Source of the DNA: UBA6183 sp046314755
Lineage (GTDB): Bacteria > Bacteroidota > Bacteroidia > UKL13-3
Assembly (NCBI GenBank): GCA_046314755.1
Contig: JBKDBG010000105.1
Coordinates: 1-57,314, forward strand
Reading direction: 5' to 3'
Length of the DNA stretch: 57,314 bases
In this document: in pieces, positions 9,378-18,585 of the stretch
Layout of the letters: each line of letters starts with the position of its first letter
Position numbering within the stretch: position 1 is the stretch's first letter
Notes under the pieces: generated by a model
Database searches by the model: none
Told to the model about the DNA's origin: nothing
Seen by the model: only the letters and a program-made list of their open reading frames with translations
Position numbers and translations under genes: made by a program

Positions 9378-9512
9378 AAGCGCTGCAAATGTGCACAAAA
9401 GCAAATAAAGAAAAACAATTATTTTTTGGCGATAGAAATTTAGTTAGTCATCTCCTCAGATAAAACTCGACCCCTTAAATTTTTCAAGTTATTTTTGTTA
9501 TTGCCAATACAT

Positions 9513-10664
9513 CTATTTAAAAATGTAAATACCAATTTTGGTTTGGTTGCTTGGAAGTAGTATTGCTTTTTGATAGTCGTCATTTGAAACTACTTTAGTG
9601 GTATCAACAATCCAATCAATGTAATAAATTTTACCGCCATCACAGCGGGTTAATTTGCCAAATGGATTTATTGGTGTGTTTTCTTTTTGATATCTATGAT
9701 CTAAAGTTTTGTAGTTAAAAGTAAGCCGAATGGGTTCTGTTTTTAACAATTGGGTGAACGATGCATTAAAGTATAATTTTGAAAATAACAGTTTAGATTG
9801 GCCATTTTTTGTGAAATAGCCCATTATCAAAAGTGTGGTATCGTCAAGAAAAACCATTTTATCAATATGCGGAAACTGATCTATTTTGGTGATGAGGTTA
9901 TCATACTCTTCTTCCGTTCCCAAGGCACGATATTTTTGAGCTTGCGCGCAAACCTCATTGCCTAGTTTGGAGTCAAAAACAGACGAATCAAAATAGTTGA
10001 ATGTATGAATTACTTTTAAGGTAGAATCTAAAACATGGAAGTCATTCTTCAAGTTATCCGACTGCACGATAAATGTGCCTATACCATTACTTGCAACAAG
10101 CTTGTTTCTGAGATATACATTGTATGGGTCGCAAGGCACAAAATGATGATAGCTTTTTGATCCTTCTAAACTTTTAATATTAATCTTTGGATCTTTTTCC
10201 GGAAAACCGGTAAAATTAACGCCTAGTAATACGTCCTCTTTATTTTTTAGCTGATAAATATCTATGTATAATTGATTTTCCTGTCTGTACAAAATATTAG
10301 GTGAATTGGAAACTGATTTTGTTGTAAAATCAATATTAAAAGAATACAAATATTTGTTGGTTAATAGGTAAAACGAAGAGTCGTTGATTAATGAAACATC
10401 AAAAATAATTTCATTAATATTAATCGGTATACGTCCAAAATCTACATAAGTAATAACAGAATCTTCATTGGATAATTTATAATAATATAATTGAGTATTT
10501 AATATAAAAAGGAGGGTGTTGTTTTTAACGTGAAATTTATATTTACTGTTCAAACTACCCGATGGTAATTTAACAATGCCCATCAATTTTGGAGTATTTT
10601 GTGCATGCGCTTTCACATGTAAAGCACAAAGCAATATTATAATGAATAAATATTGTTTTATCAT
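9513..10664 (-). CDS. Hypothetical secreted protein
   Basis: 383 residues with a clear signal peptide (MIKQYLFIIILLCALHVKAHAQ), so it is exported. The remainder is rich in beta-strand-forming residues with repeated patterns such as LYYYKLSNEDSVITY and SFYLLTNKYLYSFN, suggesting a propeller-like or other all-beta fold, but I recognise no named domain. No C-terminal sorting domain is evident. It is followed (in transcription order) by a 108-bp gap before the SET gene and preceded by another unknown exported protein. AT content looks slightly higher than in neighbouring genes. Confidence 0.75.
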   Translation of the reverse strand: MIKQYLFIIILLCALHVKAHAQNTPKLMGIVKLPSGSLNSKYKFHVKNNTLLFILNTQLYYYKLSNEDSVITYVDFGRIPININEIIFDVSLINDSSFYLLTNKYLYSFNIDFTTKSVSNSPNILYRQENQLYIDIYQLKNKEDVLLGVNFTGFPEKDPKINIKSLEGSKSYHHFVPCDPYNVYLRNKLVASNGIGTFIVQSDNLKNDFHVLDSTLKVIHTFNYFDSSVFDSKLGNEVCAQAQKYRALGTEEEYDNLITKIDQFPHIDKMVFLDDTTLLIMGYFTKNGQSKLLFSKLYFNASFTQLLKTEPIRLTFNYKTLDHRYQKENTPINPFGKLTRCDGGKIYYIDWIVDTTKVVSNDDYQKAILLPSNQTKIGIYIFK

Positions 10665-10742
10665 AAAATAACTTTTAGTGAAAATAGAGATGAGGTTTAA
10701 CGGCTCATCCCTATTTACATCCTATTTATTATTGAAACAGCA

Positions 10743-11207
10743 TTAATCTATATTTTCAAAAGTGACCACGATTGACTCTTCTGGATTCCCTGACTCATCG
10801 GTGCTTGAACTCCAAGTTACAACAAACTTAAATAACATATTCAGCGTTGTGTTAAATACACTCTTAGAATGGCTGCCATTGTTTACTCCGTTACCAATTT
10901 GTAATGCAGCGAAGTTAAATAAGTCAATTGAAGTGTTACTTACCCAATCTGGATTTTCGTATAGTGATGGAATAGCCATCGGATTTTTCGGGCATATACC
11001 TAAACCCCAATCACAATTGACAAATCTTGCATAATACACATATGTACTCCCATCGGGTAATTCAATAGACATGGGTGTTCTAAAGTCATCAACAGAACAT
11101 AACAGGCAATTTTTTTTGTAAGATACAGTAATGGTAGGTGGCTGTTTGGCATAAGTTAGGTCTAATAAAAATACAGACAATAAAATGCTTAGTGTGATTC
11201 TTTTCAT
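10743..11207 (-). CDS. Hypothetical exported protein
   Basis: 154 residues from the ATG at 11207, chosen because it places the signal peptide (MKRITLSILLSVFLLDLTYAK) at the N-terminus; the in-frame ATG at 11231 would add eight hydrophilic residues. The mature part contains a CLLC pair and further cysteines (CDWGLGIC) that could form disulfides in the periplasm. No family recognised. It lies 78 bp upstream of the other unknown exported protein on the same strand, and the two may be co-transcribed. Confidence 0.65.
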   Translation of the reverse strand: MKRITLSILLSVFLLDLTYAKQPPTITVSYKKNCLLCSVDDFRTPMSIELPDGSTYVYYARFVNCDWGLGICPKNPMAIPSLYENPDWVSNTSIDLFNFAALQIGNGVNNGSHSKSVFNTTLNMLFKFVVTWSSSTDESGNPEESIVVTFENID

Positions 11208-11495
11208 TTTTTCTTGCGGTTTATACATCAAAACCTGCTGAAAACTTTAGGTTAGAACAAATGATTAAAATATTCACCAATTAACCTTTATGCGCACTTG
11301 GATTTATGGTAAATACATTACAATTTTAAGGAGGCAAAAAAAATCTTACACTAGAAGAAATTCTATTAGTTAAAGAAAAATAGAAAAAGTTCTATTGCGC
11401 TTCACAAACAATTTCTAAATTAAAATTATATGATGGAAATTGGCACCATTATGTTTCCATTATGCAGATCCATTTGTTTCCCCTAAATTGGCCAC
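11208..11495. other. Intergenic region with no recognised feature
   Basis: 288 bp between divergent genes. It is AT-rich; I find no convincing hairpin, repeat or RNA gene. TAAATTGG at 11484-11491, just upstream of the exonuclease gene, resembles the -7 box with one mismatch. Confidence 0.4.
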
Positions 11496-12257
11496 ATGGA
11501 TATAGTAAGCTATAATGTAAACGGTATACGTTCGGCTATTGGTAAAGGATTGCTTAATTGGATGGAAAGCCGCAAGGCTGATGTATATTGTTTTCAAGAA
11601 ACCAAAGCAGATAAAAGTCAGGTTGATTTAAGTGCGTTTGAGTTGTTAGGCTATAATAGTTATTGGTTTAGTGCCGAAAAAAAAGGATACAGTGGTGTTG
11701 CTATTTTTACCAAGCATCAACCCAAGCAAGTGCGTTATGGTTTTGGCCATGCCGATTATGATAAGGAAGGCCGTGCCGTGCAAGTTGATTTTGATGGATT
11801 AAGTGTAATGAGTGTGTATATTCCATCCGGCACAACAGGGGATGAACGCCAAGCGTTTAAAATGAATTTGCTTTCTTTTTTTGATGGGTTTGTTGCACAA
11901 CGTTTGGAGGAAACACCTCATTTATTGGTTTGTGGTGATTACAATATTTGTCATCAGCCCATTGATATACACGACCCTGTGAGCAACAAAAATAGCAGTG
12001 GTTTTTTGCCTGAAGAGCGCGAATGGTTAAGCCGTTTTATGGATGGTGGTTTTATTGATACGTTTAGACATTTTAATAAAGACCCGCATCATTACAGCTG
12101 GTGGACGTTTAGGGCAAATGCACGAGCAAATAATAAAGGTTGGCGTATTGATTATTGCATGGCGCATCAACCGCTTTTACCTAGATTAAAAGATGCCGGC
12201 ATCCATGCAGATGTGGTGCACAGCGACCATTGCCCGATATGGGTTCGGGTTGATTAA
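11496..12257 (+). CDS. xth: Exodeoxyribonuclease III (AP endonuclease)
   Basis: 253 residues, the usual length of ExoIII. The endonuclease/exonuclease/phosphatase fold is shown by SYNVNGIRSAIGKGLLNWM, CFQETKAD (metal-binding Glu), YSGVAIFTK, CGDYNICHQPIDIHD (catalytic Asp and Asn), RIDYCMAHQ and HSDHCPIWV (the catalytic Asp-His at the C-terminus). The enzyme cleaves DNA at abasic sites and removes 3' blocking groups in base excision repair, in the cytoplasm. It stands alone on the plus strand, and its stop codon shares a TTAA with the convergent Rieske-like lipoprotein gene. Confidence 0.95.
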   Translation: MDIVSYNVNGIRSAIGKGLLNWMESRKADVYCFQETKADKSQVDLSAFELLGYNSYWFSAEKKGYSGVAIFTKHQPKQVRYGFGHADYDKEGRAVQVDFDGLSVMSVYIPSGTTGDERQAFKMNLLSFFDGFVAQRLEETPHLLVCGDYNICHQPIDIHDPVSNKNSSGFLPEEREWLSRFMDGGFIDTFRHFNKDPHHYSWWTFRANARANNKGWRIDYCMAHQPLLPRLKDAGIHADVVHSDHCPIWVRVD

Positions 12258-12715
12258 AATGGGTTTGAGCTGATGTAAAGCATAGTGCCTTCTTGCCTTA
12301 CAAAATATTGTTTTAAAGCACGTTTTGCAGCGCCTTCCAGCACACCACCTGTTGCAGGATCAAATTTACTGTTGCAACAGGGTGTCCATCCGGGAGTATA
12401 TTGTCCGCAGCGATAAAAAGCATTGCTGTTGTCCATGCTAACAAAACTGCAAGCATCAGTTGGGTTGTTTGGGCACGTGCGATCAAAAGCTACATATTCA
12501 TTGTAAATGGTTCGGTAAATAATAATTCCTTTGTTTCCTCCAAACTCATAAATATAACCTTGCGGTACCGATAAGGGTGCAGCATTCGGCAAGCTTAAAT
12601 TAATGGCAATATTTACTTGTACAGGTGTAAAAAAATCAGCATTACCATTTACGCTATCTTTTTCGCAAGCAGTAAGCCCAACAGCAAACAACAATATAAC
12701 GGCAAACTTATTCAT
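12254..12715 (-). CDS. Lipoprotein with degenerate Rieske-like domain
   Basis: 153 residues from the ATG at 12715, which puts a lipoprotein signal (MNKFAVILLFAVGLTAC, lipid Cys17) at the N-terminus; longer readings would enter the upstream gene. The mature part resembles a Rieske fold: EYVAFDRTCPNNP, then TPCCNSKFDPATGGVLEGAAKRALKQY, aligning with the C-x-H and C-P-C-H-G-S-x-F boxes. Three of four ligand positions differ: the first His is Asn83, the second Cys is Thr111 and the second His is Cys114. It may therefore not hold a normal 2Fe-2S cluster. Its start overlaps the end of the dehydrogenase gene by 8 bp, so it is probably the second gene of that operon. Function unknown. Confidence 0.78.
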   Translation of the reverse strand: MNKFAVILLFAVGLTACEKDSVNGNADFFTPVQVNIAINLSLPNAAPLSVPQGYIYEFGGNKGIIIYRTIYNEYVAFDRTCPNNPTDACSFVSMDNSNAFYRCGQYTPGWTPCCNSKFDPATGGVLEGAAKRALKQYFVRQEGTMLYISSNPF

Positions 12716-13562
12716 ACGTATAAAATCCTTTACCGCTTTTACGGCCATGGTGCCCGGCATCTACTTTTTGTTTTTGAATGCGGCTGGGTCTAAACTTTCC
12801 ATCTTGATGGAACAAATTATAAATGGAATTGGTTACTGAAAAGTTGGTGTCAACTCCAATTAAATCCATTAACTTAAAGGGGCCCATTTTAAATCCCGAA
12901 CTTTCCATTAATGCATCAATGGTTTCAAAATCAGCTACACGCTCTTCTGCCAATAACAACGATTCAACATAATAATGGCGTGCCACACGGTTTACTATAA
13001 AGCCCGGTGCATCTGCAGCCATCACACCAGTTTTTCCCATGCCTTCGATAAGTTGTTTGCAATAGTTGGCAACGCTCGGTTCAGTTTCGGCACCACTAAT
13101 AATTTCAACCAGTTTCATAATAGGAGCCGGGTTAAAAAAATGAATACCTAAAAAACGTTTTGGGTTGGGTACTCCTGCTGCAATTTGCGTAACCGGAATA
13201 CTGGAAGTGTTGGTGGCTAATATGCAATGTTCGCTGTTTGCAGCTGCTACATCCTTAAAAAATTGTTGTTTAATATCCAATCGCTCTACAATGGCCTCAA
13301 TAATTAAATCGGCACTGAGTTGATTAACTTGGGTGGTGTAGGTGATTCGAGAAAGTATAACCGTTTTTTGTTCAGCACTTAACTTTTGTTTTTGCACCAA
13401 ACTTTCTAAACTTTTTTCTATTCCGGCTTTTGCTTTTTCGAGCATGCTTTCTTGAATATCAAAAAGGATGGTGGCAAATCCGTTGGTGGCAGTTACTTGA
13501 GCAATTCCTGCACCCATGGTTCCTGCTCCGGCAATACCAATAGTTTGTACTTGTATCATCAT
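12708..13562 (-). CDS. 3-hydroxybutyryl-CoA dehydrogenase (3-hydroxyacyl-CoA dehydrogenase family)
   Basis: 284 residues, the normal length of the single-function enzyme. It has the NAD-binding signature GIAGAGTMGAGIAQV at the N-terminus, LIIEAIVERLDIKQQFF, the active-site segments LATNTSSIPVTQIAA and LGIHFFNPAPIMKLVEII (catalytic His) and the C-terminal domain APGFIVNRVARHYYVESLLL. It interconverts 3-hydroxyacyl-CoA and acetoacyl-CoA using NAD(H), in short-chain fatty acid or butyrate-type metabolism or phenylacetate breakdown. Two tandem ATGs are possible starts; the promoter box just upstream is so close that the mRNA may be leaderless. Confidence 0.93.
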   Translation of the reverse strand: MMIQVQTIGIAGAGTMGAGIAQVTATNGFATILFDIQESMLEKAKAGIEKSLESLVQKQKLSAEQKTVILSRITYTTQVNQLSADLIIEAIVERLDIKQQFFKDVAAANSEHCILATNTSSIPVTQIAAGVPNPKRFLGIHFFNPAPIMKLVEIISGAETEPSVANYCKQLIEGMGKTGVMAADAPGFIVNRVARHYYVESLLLAEERVADFETIDALMESSGFKMGPFKLMDLIGVDTNFSVTNSIYNLFHQDGKFRPSRIQKQKVDAGHHGRKSGKGFYTYE

Positions 13563-13563
13563 T

Positions 13564-13571
13564 CAAAAATA
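13564..13571 (-). promoter_or_regulatory. -7 promoter box for the hydroxyacyl-CoA dehydrogenase gene
   Basis: TATTTTTG on the minus strand, exact TAnnTTTG, ending 1-4 bp before the two candidate ATGs; predicts a leaderless or near-leaderless transcript. Confidence 0.45.
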
Positions 13572-13664
13572 TAAAACAACGGTGAATTCATGTTATACTG
13601 CATGTAAATAATCAATACCGGAATAATCGTATTGCTCAATTATTCAATACCCGGCTATCAGAAA

Positions 13665-15470
13665 CTATATTTTATCTCCTCTCAATGCCCTAAATCGCTT
13701 ACGAACCTCGGTTAAATAAAAACTTCCCGGATAGGTATCAATAAATTGCTCGTAACACTTTCTTGCTTTTTCCACGTCATTCAGTTTGCTTTCATACAAA
13801 TCAGCCAACATAAACAAGGCGTTATCGCCCAAAATGCCACTGCCATGCTCTTTCACTACCCTATCAAATAAACTCATTGCCTTGGTGTAATCTTTTTGTT
13901 TTAAGGCAATTTCGGCACGTTTAAAAATTACATCGTCAGTAAGTTCATGTTTAGGATAGTTTTTTTCAATGCTGTCTAACAATAATCCGGCATCACTCAA
14001 TCGGTTTTGAAAAAAATACAAATCGGCACGGGCAAACCATTTCATGGGCTCTTCATTGCTGTCAATGGTATTGTCTTGAATAATTAATGATAATTCAATG
14101 GCATTATTTGCAATAAGCTGTGTGGTGGCAGTTTTTAATACATCAAGCTGTGCCCTGGCCCATTCAAATTCACCTAAATAATAGGAGAGTTTGGCATTGC
14201 GAAATTTAGCTTCTTGTCCGAGCGGGTTTTCTAAAAAATCTTTATCTACTTGTCCGTAAAGCAACATGGCTTCCCATTCTTCTCCCTTCAACACATAAAT
14301 ATCTGCCAAATCTAATTTGCATTGCGCTTTAAACGATGCATCCAATCGTTCCATGGTGAGGATATCGCGGTAATTGATAATGGCTGAATCATATTTAAAC
14401 AAATAGTAAGCCTGTAGTTGTGCCAACTCCTTGATGGCTGATGCAGAAAATGGATACTTTCCAAACTCTTTTAAAAAGTTGAGATAATCTTGCTCGAGCA
14501 AGTTTAAGTCGGCTGCAGTGTATTTGCCGGCATACATAATTTTTTGATTACGTGCCCTAATTACGCCCAACTTAGCATTAATGTAGTTGGCATTGTTTGT
14601 TCCCATGGCTACCACTTCCATGTAGGCTTTTGCAGCTGCATCATATCGTTGGTTTGATAAGGCTAAATCAGCCAGCATCATAATGCGCCTGCCTTCTTCA
14701 CGGTTACGTTTATCAATAGCCCGCGTTTGTATTAAAGCTTGATCAAATTCTTTGCGTTGCACAAAAACCCAAACCAACATTTCAGGATATAAATCGGTGG
14801 CCGGATTTTCTTTGCTCTTTTTAATCAATACTTGTTTTACCAATTCATAATCTGCATCATCATCAAGGTATAGTTGCAAATAACCTTGTACATCTTCAAT
14901 TAAATGAGGTTCTTTAAGTACAGCTGCCATGTATTCTTGCACTACAAGTCCTGTTTCTCTTTTATCGGCATACAGTTCGGCCAGCTCAATACAAAATAAA
15001 AAGTTATTGCCTCCGTTTAATTTCCTGCCTCTTAAATAAACTTGTATGGCTTCATCTTTAAAATTACGTTTTCTAAACGCATTGGCAGTTTCAACAATAC
15101 TTTCTTGGTATGGGTTGAGTTTTTGAATGACTTCAACAAAAATCTTTTTTGCCTTTTCCGGTTGTCCCGAAGCATGATATACATAACCTAAATCAACCTT
15201 GTAATAAGCGCTTTGTTCAAATTTACGTTGCTGTTTTTTTACCAGTTTTTCTGCCTCATCAAAACGTTTCAGTTTAAAGTAGGCATTAAGCAGGTTGTCA
15301 TAAATATAGGTTGATTTATTCCCTTTGTTATACAATCGTTCATAAATATCAACGGCTTTATCAAACTCGTTATTGCTCATGTATTGCGCAGCCAACTGCT
15401 CTTCTTGTTGTTGAGCAATAACCGGCACACTAGTACACATCAATAAAAACAATAACCAACGTTTAAACAT
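13665..15470 (-). CDS. Exported tetratricopeptide repeat protein
   Basis: 601 residues from the ATG at 15470, chosen because it gives a proper signal peptide (MFKRWLLFLLMCTSVPVIAQQ); an upstream in-frame ATG would add 18 residues. The rest consists of TPR-type helix pairs, e.g. NEFDKAVDIYERLYNKG near the N-terminus and DYTKAMSLFDRVVKEHG, GDNALFMLADLYES and VEKARKCYEQFIDTYPG near the C-terminus. TPRs are protein-interaction scaffolds; in this location it is periplasmic. A near-match to the -7 box (TATTTTCG) lies 5 bp upstream, between it and the divergent flippase gene. The role is not known. Confidence 0.85.
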   Translation of the reverse strand: MFKRWLLFLLMCTSVPVIAQQQEEQLAAQYMSNNEFDKAVDIYERLYNKGNKSTYIYDNLLNAYFKLKRFDEAEKLVKKQQRKFEQSAYYKVDLGYVYHASGQPEKAKKIFVEVIQKLNPYQESIVETANAFRKRNFKDEAIQVYLRGRKLNGGNNFLFCIELAELYADKRETGLVVQEYMAAVLKEPHLIEDVQGYLQLYLDDDADYELVKQVLIKKSKENPATDLYPEMLVWVFVQRKEFDQALIQTRAIDKRNREEGRRIMMLADLALSNQRYDAAAKAYMEVVAMGTNNANYINAKLGVIRARNQKIMYAGKYTAADLNLLEQDYLNFLKEFGKYPFSASAIKELAQLQAYYLFKYDSAIINYRDILTMERLDASFKAQCKLDLADIYVLKGEEWEAMLLYGQVDKDFLENPLGQEAKFRNAKLSYYLGEFEWARAQLDVLKTATTQLIANNAIELSLIIQDNTIDSNEEPMKWFARADLYFFQNRLSDAGLLLDSIEKNYPKHELTDDVIFKRAEIALKQKDYTKAMSLFDRVVKEHGSGILGDNALFMLADLYESKLNDVEKARKCYEQFIDTYPGSFYLTEVRKRFRALRGDKI

Positions 15471-15537
15471 AGCACGAAAATATACAAACCATCGTTTATT
15501 GTTTATATCAACGAAAAAATGCAATAATATTTTATCC

Positions 15538-15545
15538 TACTTTTG
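15538..15545 (+). promoter_or_regulatory. -7 promoter box for the flippase gene
   Basis: TACTTTTG, exact TAnnTTTG, ending 22 bp before the TTG start at 15568; supports initiation there rather than further downstream. Confidence 0.45.
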
Positions 15546-15567
15546 AGCACCATAAATTGTTATTATA

Positions 15568-17049
15568 TTGAATCCACTTAAAAAGCTTGCCTCGCAAACG
15601 GCTGTTTACGGAGCAAGTCACATCATAGGCCGATTTATAAACTACCTGTTGGTGCCCCTGCACACGGCTACATTTGCAACGGCTGAATATGGCATCAATA
15701 ACTTAATGTATTCTTACGTTACTTTTTTTAACGTATTACTCACCTATGGCATGGAAACGGCCTTTTTTCGTTACGCACAAAAACATGATACGCCTGATGA
15801 AGTATACAGTACAGGTCTTACTTCGTTAATCGGAAGTTCCTCTGTGTTTGTGTTATTGGGTTTGTTATTCGCTTCACCTATTGCACAAACCATTGGTATT
15901 GGTGCCCACCCGGAGTATGTCATTTATTTTGTGTTGATTATTGCTTTTGATGCAGTTTGTGCATTGCCATTTGCCTATTTACGTCAACAAAACAAGGCCT
16001 TGAAATTTGCGCTTGTAAAAAACCTAAGCATCTTCATCAACATCTTGCTTAATTTATATTTTTTACTGCTTTGTCCGTTTGTGTTTACTAAGCACCAAAT
16101 TCAGCTGCCTTTGTATACCGGCCAAATGGATGTTGGTTATATCTTTTTAGCCAATTTAATCGCATCAGTAATTACCATTCCGTTATTGCTGAGCGAGTTT
16201 TTAGCAATTACAAAAGCGAGATTTAACAAAACCCTGTGGCGACAATTAATGGTGTATGGCTTGCCGCTTATGGTAGTTGGTTTTGCGGGTATGATTAATG
16301 AAGCGTTGGATCGAATCATATTGTCATACATGTACACTGATGTGCAAAAAGGACTTGAAGCAACCGGTATTTATGGTGCAAATTATAAGTTAGCCATATT
16401 AATGACTTTATTTATTCAAGCATTTAGATACGCTGCCGAACCATTCTTTTTTAATCATGCCAAAACCAGCGACAAGCGTGATATTTACGGCCACGTAATG
16501 AACTATTTTGTATTGGTATGTTTGGGGCTGTTTTTAGTGGTTACCTTATACATTGATGTGTTTAAACATTTTATTGATTCCCGCTATTGGGAAGGTTTAA
16601 AAGTGGTACCTGTTTTGTTGATGGCAAATTTATTTTTAGGTGTGTATTACAATCTATCGGTGTGGTATAAATTAAGTGATAAAACCAATATTGGAGCCGT
16701 AATTTCATTAATTGGGGCAGGTATAACCATTGCTGCCAATTTTGCATTGATTCCAATTTTGGGTTATGAAGGCTCCGCTTGGGCTACTTTGATTTGTTAT
16801 TTCAGCATGGTGGTCATAAGCTATTTTCTAGGAAATAAATATTACCCGATTCCTTATCAAGTAAAACAATTAAGTGCTTACATTTCAATTGCTTTATTGT
16901 TATTTTTTACGCAACAATTATTGATTAAGAAGCTGTTGACAGATTCGGTATTCCATCATGTTTCGGCAGCTTTGTTTATCCTGTTGTTTGCCGGAATTGC
17001 TTTCCTTGCCGAGCGTAAACAACTTAGCCAATTATTTAGTAGGGGTTAA
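15568..17049 (+). CDS. Polysaccharide/lipid flippase (Wzx/MurJ-like MOP family)
   Basis: 493 residues with about 12-14 predicted membrane helices and the N-terminal pattern KLASQTAVYGASHIIGRFINYLLVPLHT, typical of oligosaccharide flippases of the MOP superfamily; a second family pattern is LPLMVVGFAGMINEALDRIIL. It should move lipid-linked glycan precursors across the inner membrane. The start is a TTG: upstream in frame there is a TAA at 15553 and the next Met is about 47 residues in, inside the transmembrane region. It opens a block with dUTPase and a sugar nucleotidyltransferase, a gene order I recall as common in Bacteroidota. Confidence 0.88.
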   Translation: MNPLKKLASQTAVYGASHIIGRFINYLLVPLHTATFATAEYGINNLMYSYVTFFNVLLTYGMETAFFRYAQKHDTPDEVYSTGLTSLIGSSSVFVLLGLLFASPIAQTIGIGAHPEYVIYFVLIIAFDAVCALPFAYLRQQNKALKFALVKNLSIFINILLNLYFLLLCPFVFTKHQIQLPLYTGQMDVGYIFLANLIASVITIPLLLSEFLAITKARFNKTLWRQLMVYGLPLMVVGFAGMINEALDRIILSYMYTDVQKGLEATGIYGANYKLAILMTLFIQAFRYAAEPFFFNHAKTSDKRDIYGHVMNYFVLVCLGLFLVVTLYIDVFKHFIDSRYWEGLKVVPVLLMANLFLGVYYNLSVWYKLSDKTNIGAVISLIGAGITIAANFALIPILGYEGSAWATLICYFSMVVISYFLGNKYYPIPYQVKQLSAYISIALLLFFTQQLLIKKLLTDSVFHHVSAALFILLFAGIAFLAERKQLSQLFSRG

Positions 17050-17105
17050 CTTATTACAAATAGTCGGTATTTCAGTAAAAACACTATTTTCGTACGGTTA
17101 AGCTT

Positions 17106-17540
17106 ATGCGTATACGTATTATTAATCAATCAACCAATGCGCTTCCTGCCTATGAAACCGAACATGCTGCGGGTATGGATATTCGTGCAAATGTGGAGGT
17201 TTCGGAATGGTTGGCTCCCGGTGAGCGGAAACTGATTCCTACAGGATTGTTTATGGAGCTACCGGTTGGCTTTGAGGCACAAATTCGTCCGCGAAGCGGT
17301 TTGGCTTTTAAATATGGCATAACCGTATTAAACGCTCCGGGTACTATTGATGCCGATTATAGGGGAGAAGTAAAAGTGTTGTTGATTAATTTAGGTAACG
17401 AGGCTTTTGAAATTAAGCCGGGTGAACGCATCGCACAAATGATTGTGGCTAAACATGAGCAAGTGCAATGGGCGTTAACCGATACATTAAGCGAAACCAA
17501 CCGTGGTGCCGGAGGTTACGGCAGCACAGGAAAACAATAA
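17106..17540 (+). CDS. dut: dUTP diphosphatase
   Basis: 144 residues, the normal length of trimeric dUTPase. All five motifs are visible: AAGMDIRA (motif 1), PRSGLAFKYGI (2), NAPGTIDADYRGEVKVLLINLG (3, with the catalytic Asp), GERIAQMIV (4) and RGAGGYGSTG (5, C-terminal arm). It hydrolyses dUTP to dUMP and pyrophosphate, keeping uracil out of DNA and feeding thymidylate synthesis. It follows the flippase by 56 bp. TATTTTCG at about 17086-17093 is a one-mismatch -7 box. Confidence 0.96.
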   Translation: MRIRIINQSTNALPAYETEHAAGMDIRANVEVSEWLAPGERKLIPTGLFMELPVGFEAQIRPRSGLAFKYGITVLNAPGTIDADYRGEVKVLLINLGNEAFEIKPGERIAQMIVAKHEQVQWALTDTLSETNRGAGGYGSTGKQ

Positions 17541-17574
17541 AACCTAATCTGTTAATTAAAATAAAACAAAACGA

Positions 17575-18585
17575 ATGAAAATTATTGTTCCAATGGCAGG
17601 TATGGGCAAGCGCATGCGCCCTCATACCCTTACAGTTCCTAAACCATTAATTCCGGTTGCAGGAAAACCAATTGTACAAAAAATTATTGAAGACCTAAAA
17701 GATGTTTGTGGTGAAGGCATTGAAGAAGTGGCTTATATTATTCACCCAAGTTTTGGCAAAGATGTAGAACAAAAACTCATTGATGTAGCAGGAAAACTTG
17801 GTGCAAAAGGAAGCATTCACTATCAAACAGAGGCCTTGGGAACTGCTCATGCAATTATGTGTGCCAAAGAAGCGATTGATGGTAATGTATTAATTGTATT
17901 TGCCGATACTTTATTTAAAGCAGGCTTCACCCTTGACCGTTCGAAAGATGGGATTATTTGGGTTCAAAAAATTGAAGATCCAAGTCAATTTGGTGTGGTA
18001 AAATTAGATGCCCATGGTGTAATCACAGATTTCGTAGAAAAGCCAACTACATTTGTAAGTGACTTGGCCATTATCGGAATTTATTACTTTAAAGATGGTG
18101 CCAACTTGCGCAATGAATTGCAGTATTTGTTGGATAACGACATTAAAGAAAAAGGAGAATACCAACTTACCAACGCACTTGAAAACATGAAATTGAAAGG
18201 GTTAAATTTTGTACCCGGGCAAGTTCAAGAGTGGTTGGATTGCGGCAATAAAAATTCTACAGTATATACCAATTCGCGAGTGCTTGCACACATGGTGGAA
18301 GCCGGAGTGAATATGGTTGATGCTTCTGCTGTGTTGGAAAATGCGCAAGTGATTCAACCGAGTTTTATTGGCAAAAATGTAGTGATAAAAAATGCAGTGG
18401 TTGGTCCTTATGCCAGCATTGGCGATGGATGTACCATTGAACGCAGCATAGTTGAAAATTGTATCATACAAACCAATACCAAAATTAAAAACGCAGTGGT
18501 AAACAATGCCATGTTGGGTAGCCACGTTGAGTATGTTGGAGAGGTTAAAGACTTAAGCGTAGGTGATTACACTACCATCAAATAA
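17575..18585 (+). CDS. Sugar-phosphate nucleotidyltransferase with left-handed beta-helix tail
   Basis: 336 residues. The N-terminal nucleotidyltransferase domain has the signature IIVPMAGMGKRMRPHTLTVPKPL (GxGxR...PKPL), EALGTAHAIMCA and VIFADTLF, then QFGVVKLD and FVEKP. The C-terminal about 90 residues (from VLENAQVIQPSFIGKNVVIKNAV) are hexapeptide-repeat left-handed beta-helix. Such enzymes make NDP-sugars (for example dTDP-glucose or GDP-mannose) from sugar-1-phosphates for surface glycans; the exact sugar cannot be told. Located between dut and a TPR gene in an envelope block. Confidence 0.88.
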   Translation: MKIIVPMAGMGKRMRPHTLTVPKPLIPVAGKPIVQKIIEDLKDVCGEGIEEVAYIIHPSFGKDVEQKLIDVAGKLGAKGSIHYQTEALGTAHAIMCAKEAIDGNVLIVFADTLFKAGFTLDRSKDGIIWVQKIEDPSQFGVVKLDAHGVITDFVEKPTTFVSDLAIIGIYYFKDGANLRNELQYLLDNDIKEKGEYQLTNALENMKLKGLNFVPGQVQEWLDCGNKNSTVYTNSRVLAHMVEAGVNMVDASAVLENAQVIQPSFIGKNVVIKNAVVGPYASIGDGCTIERSIVENCIIQTNTKIKNAVVNNAMLGSHVEYVGEVKDLSVGDYTTIK

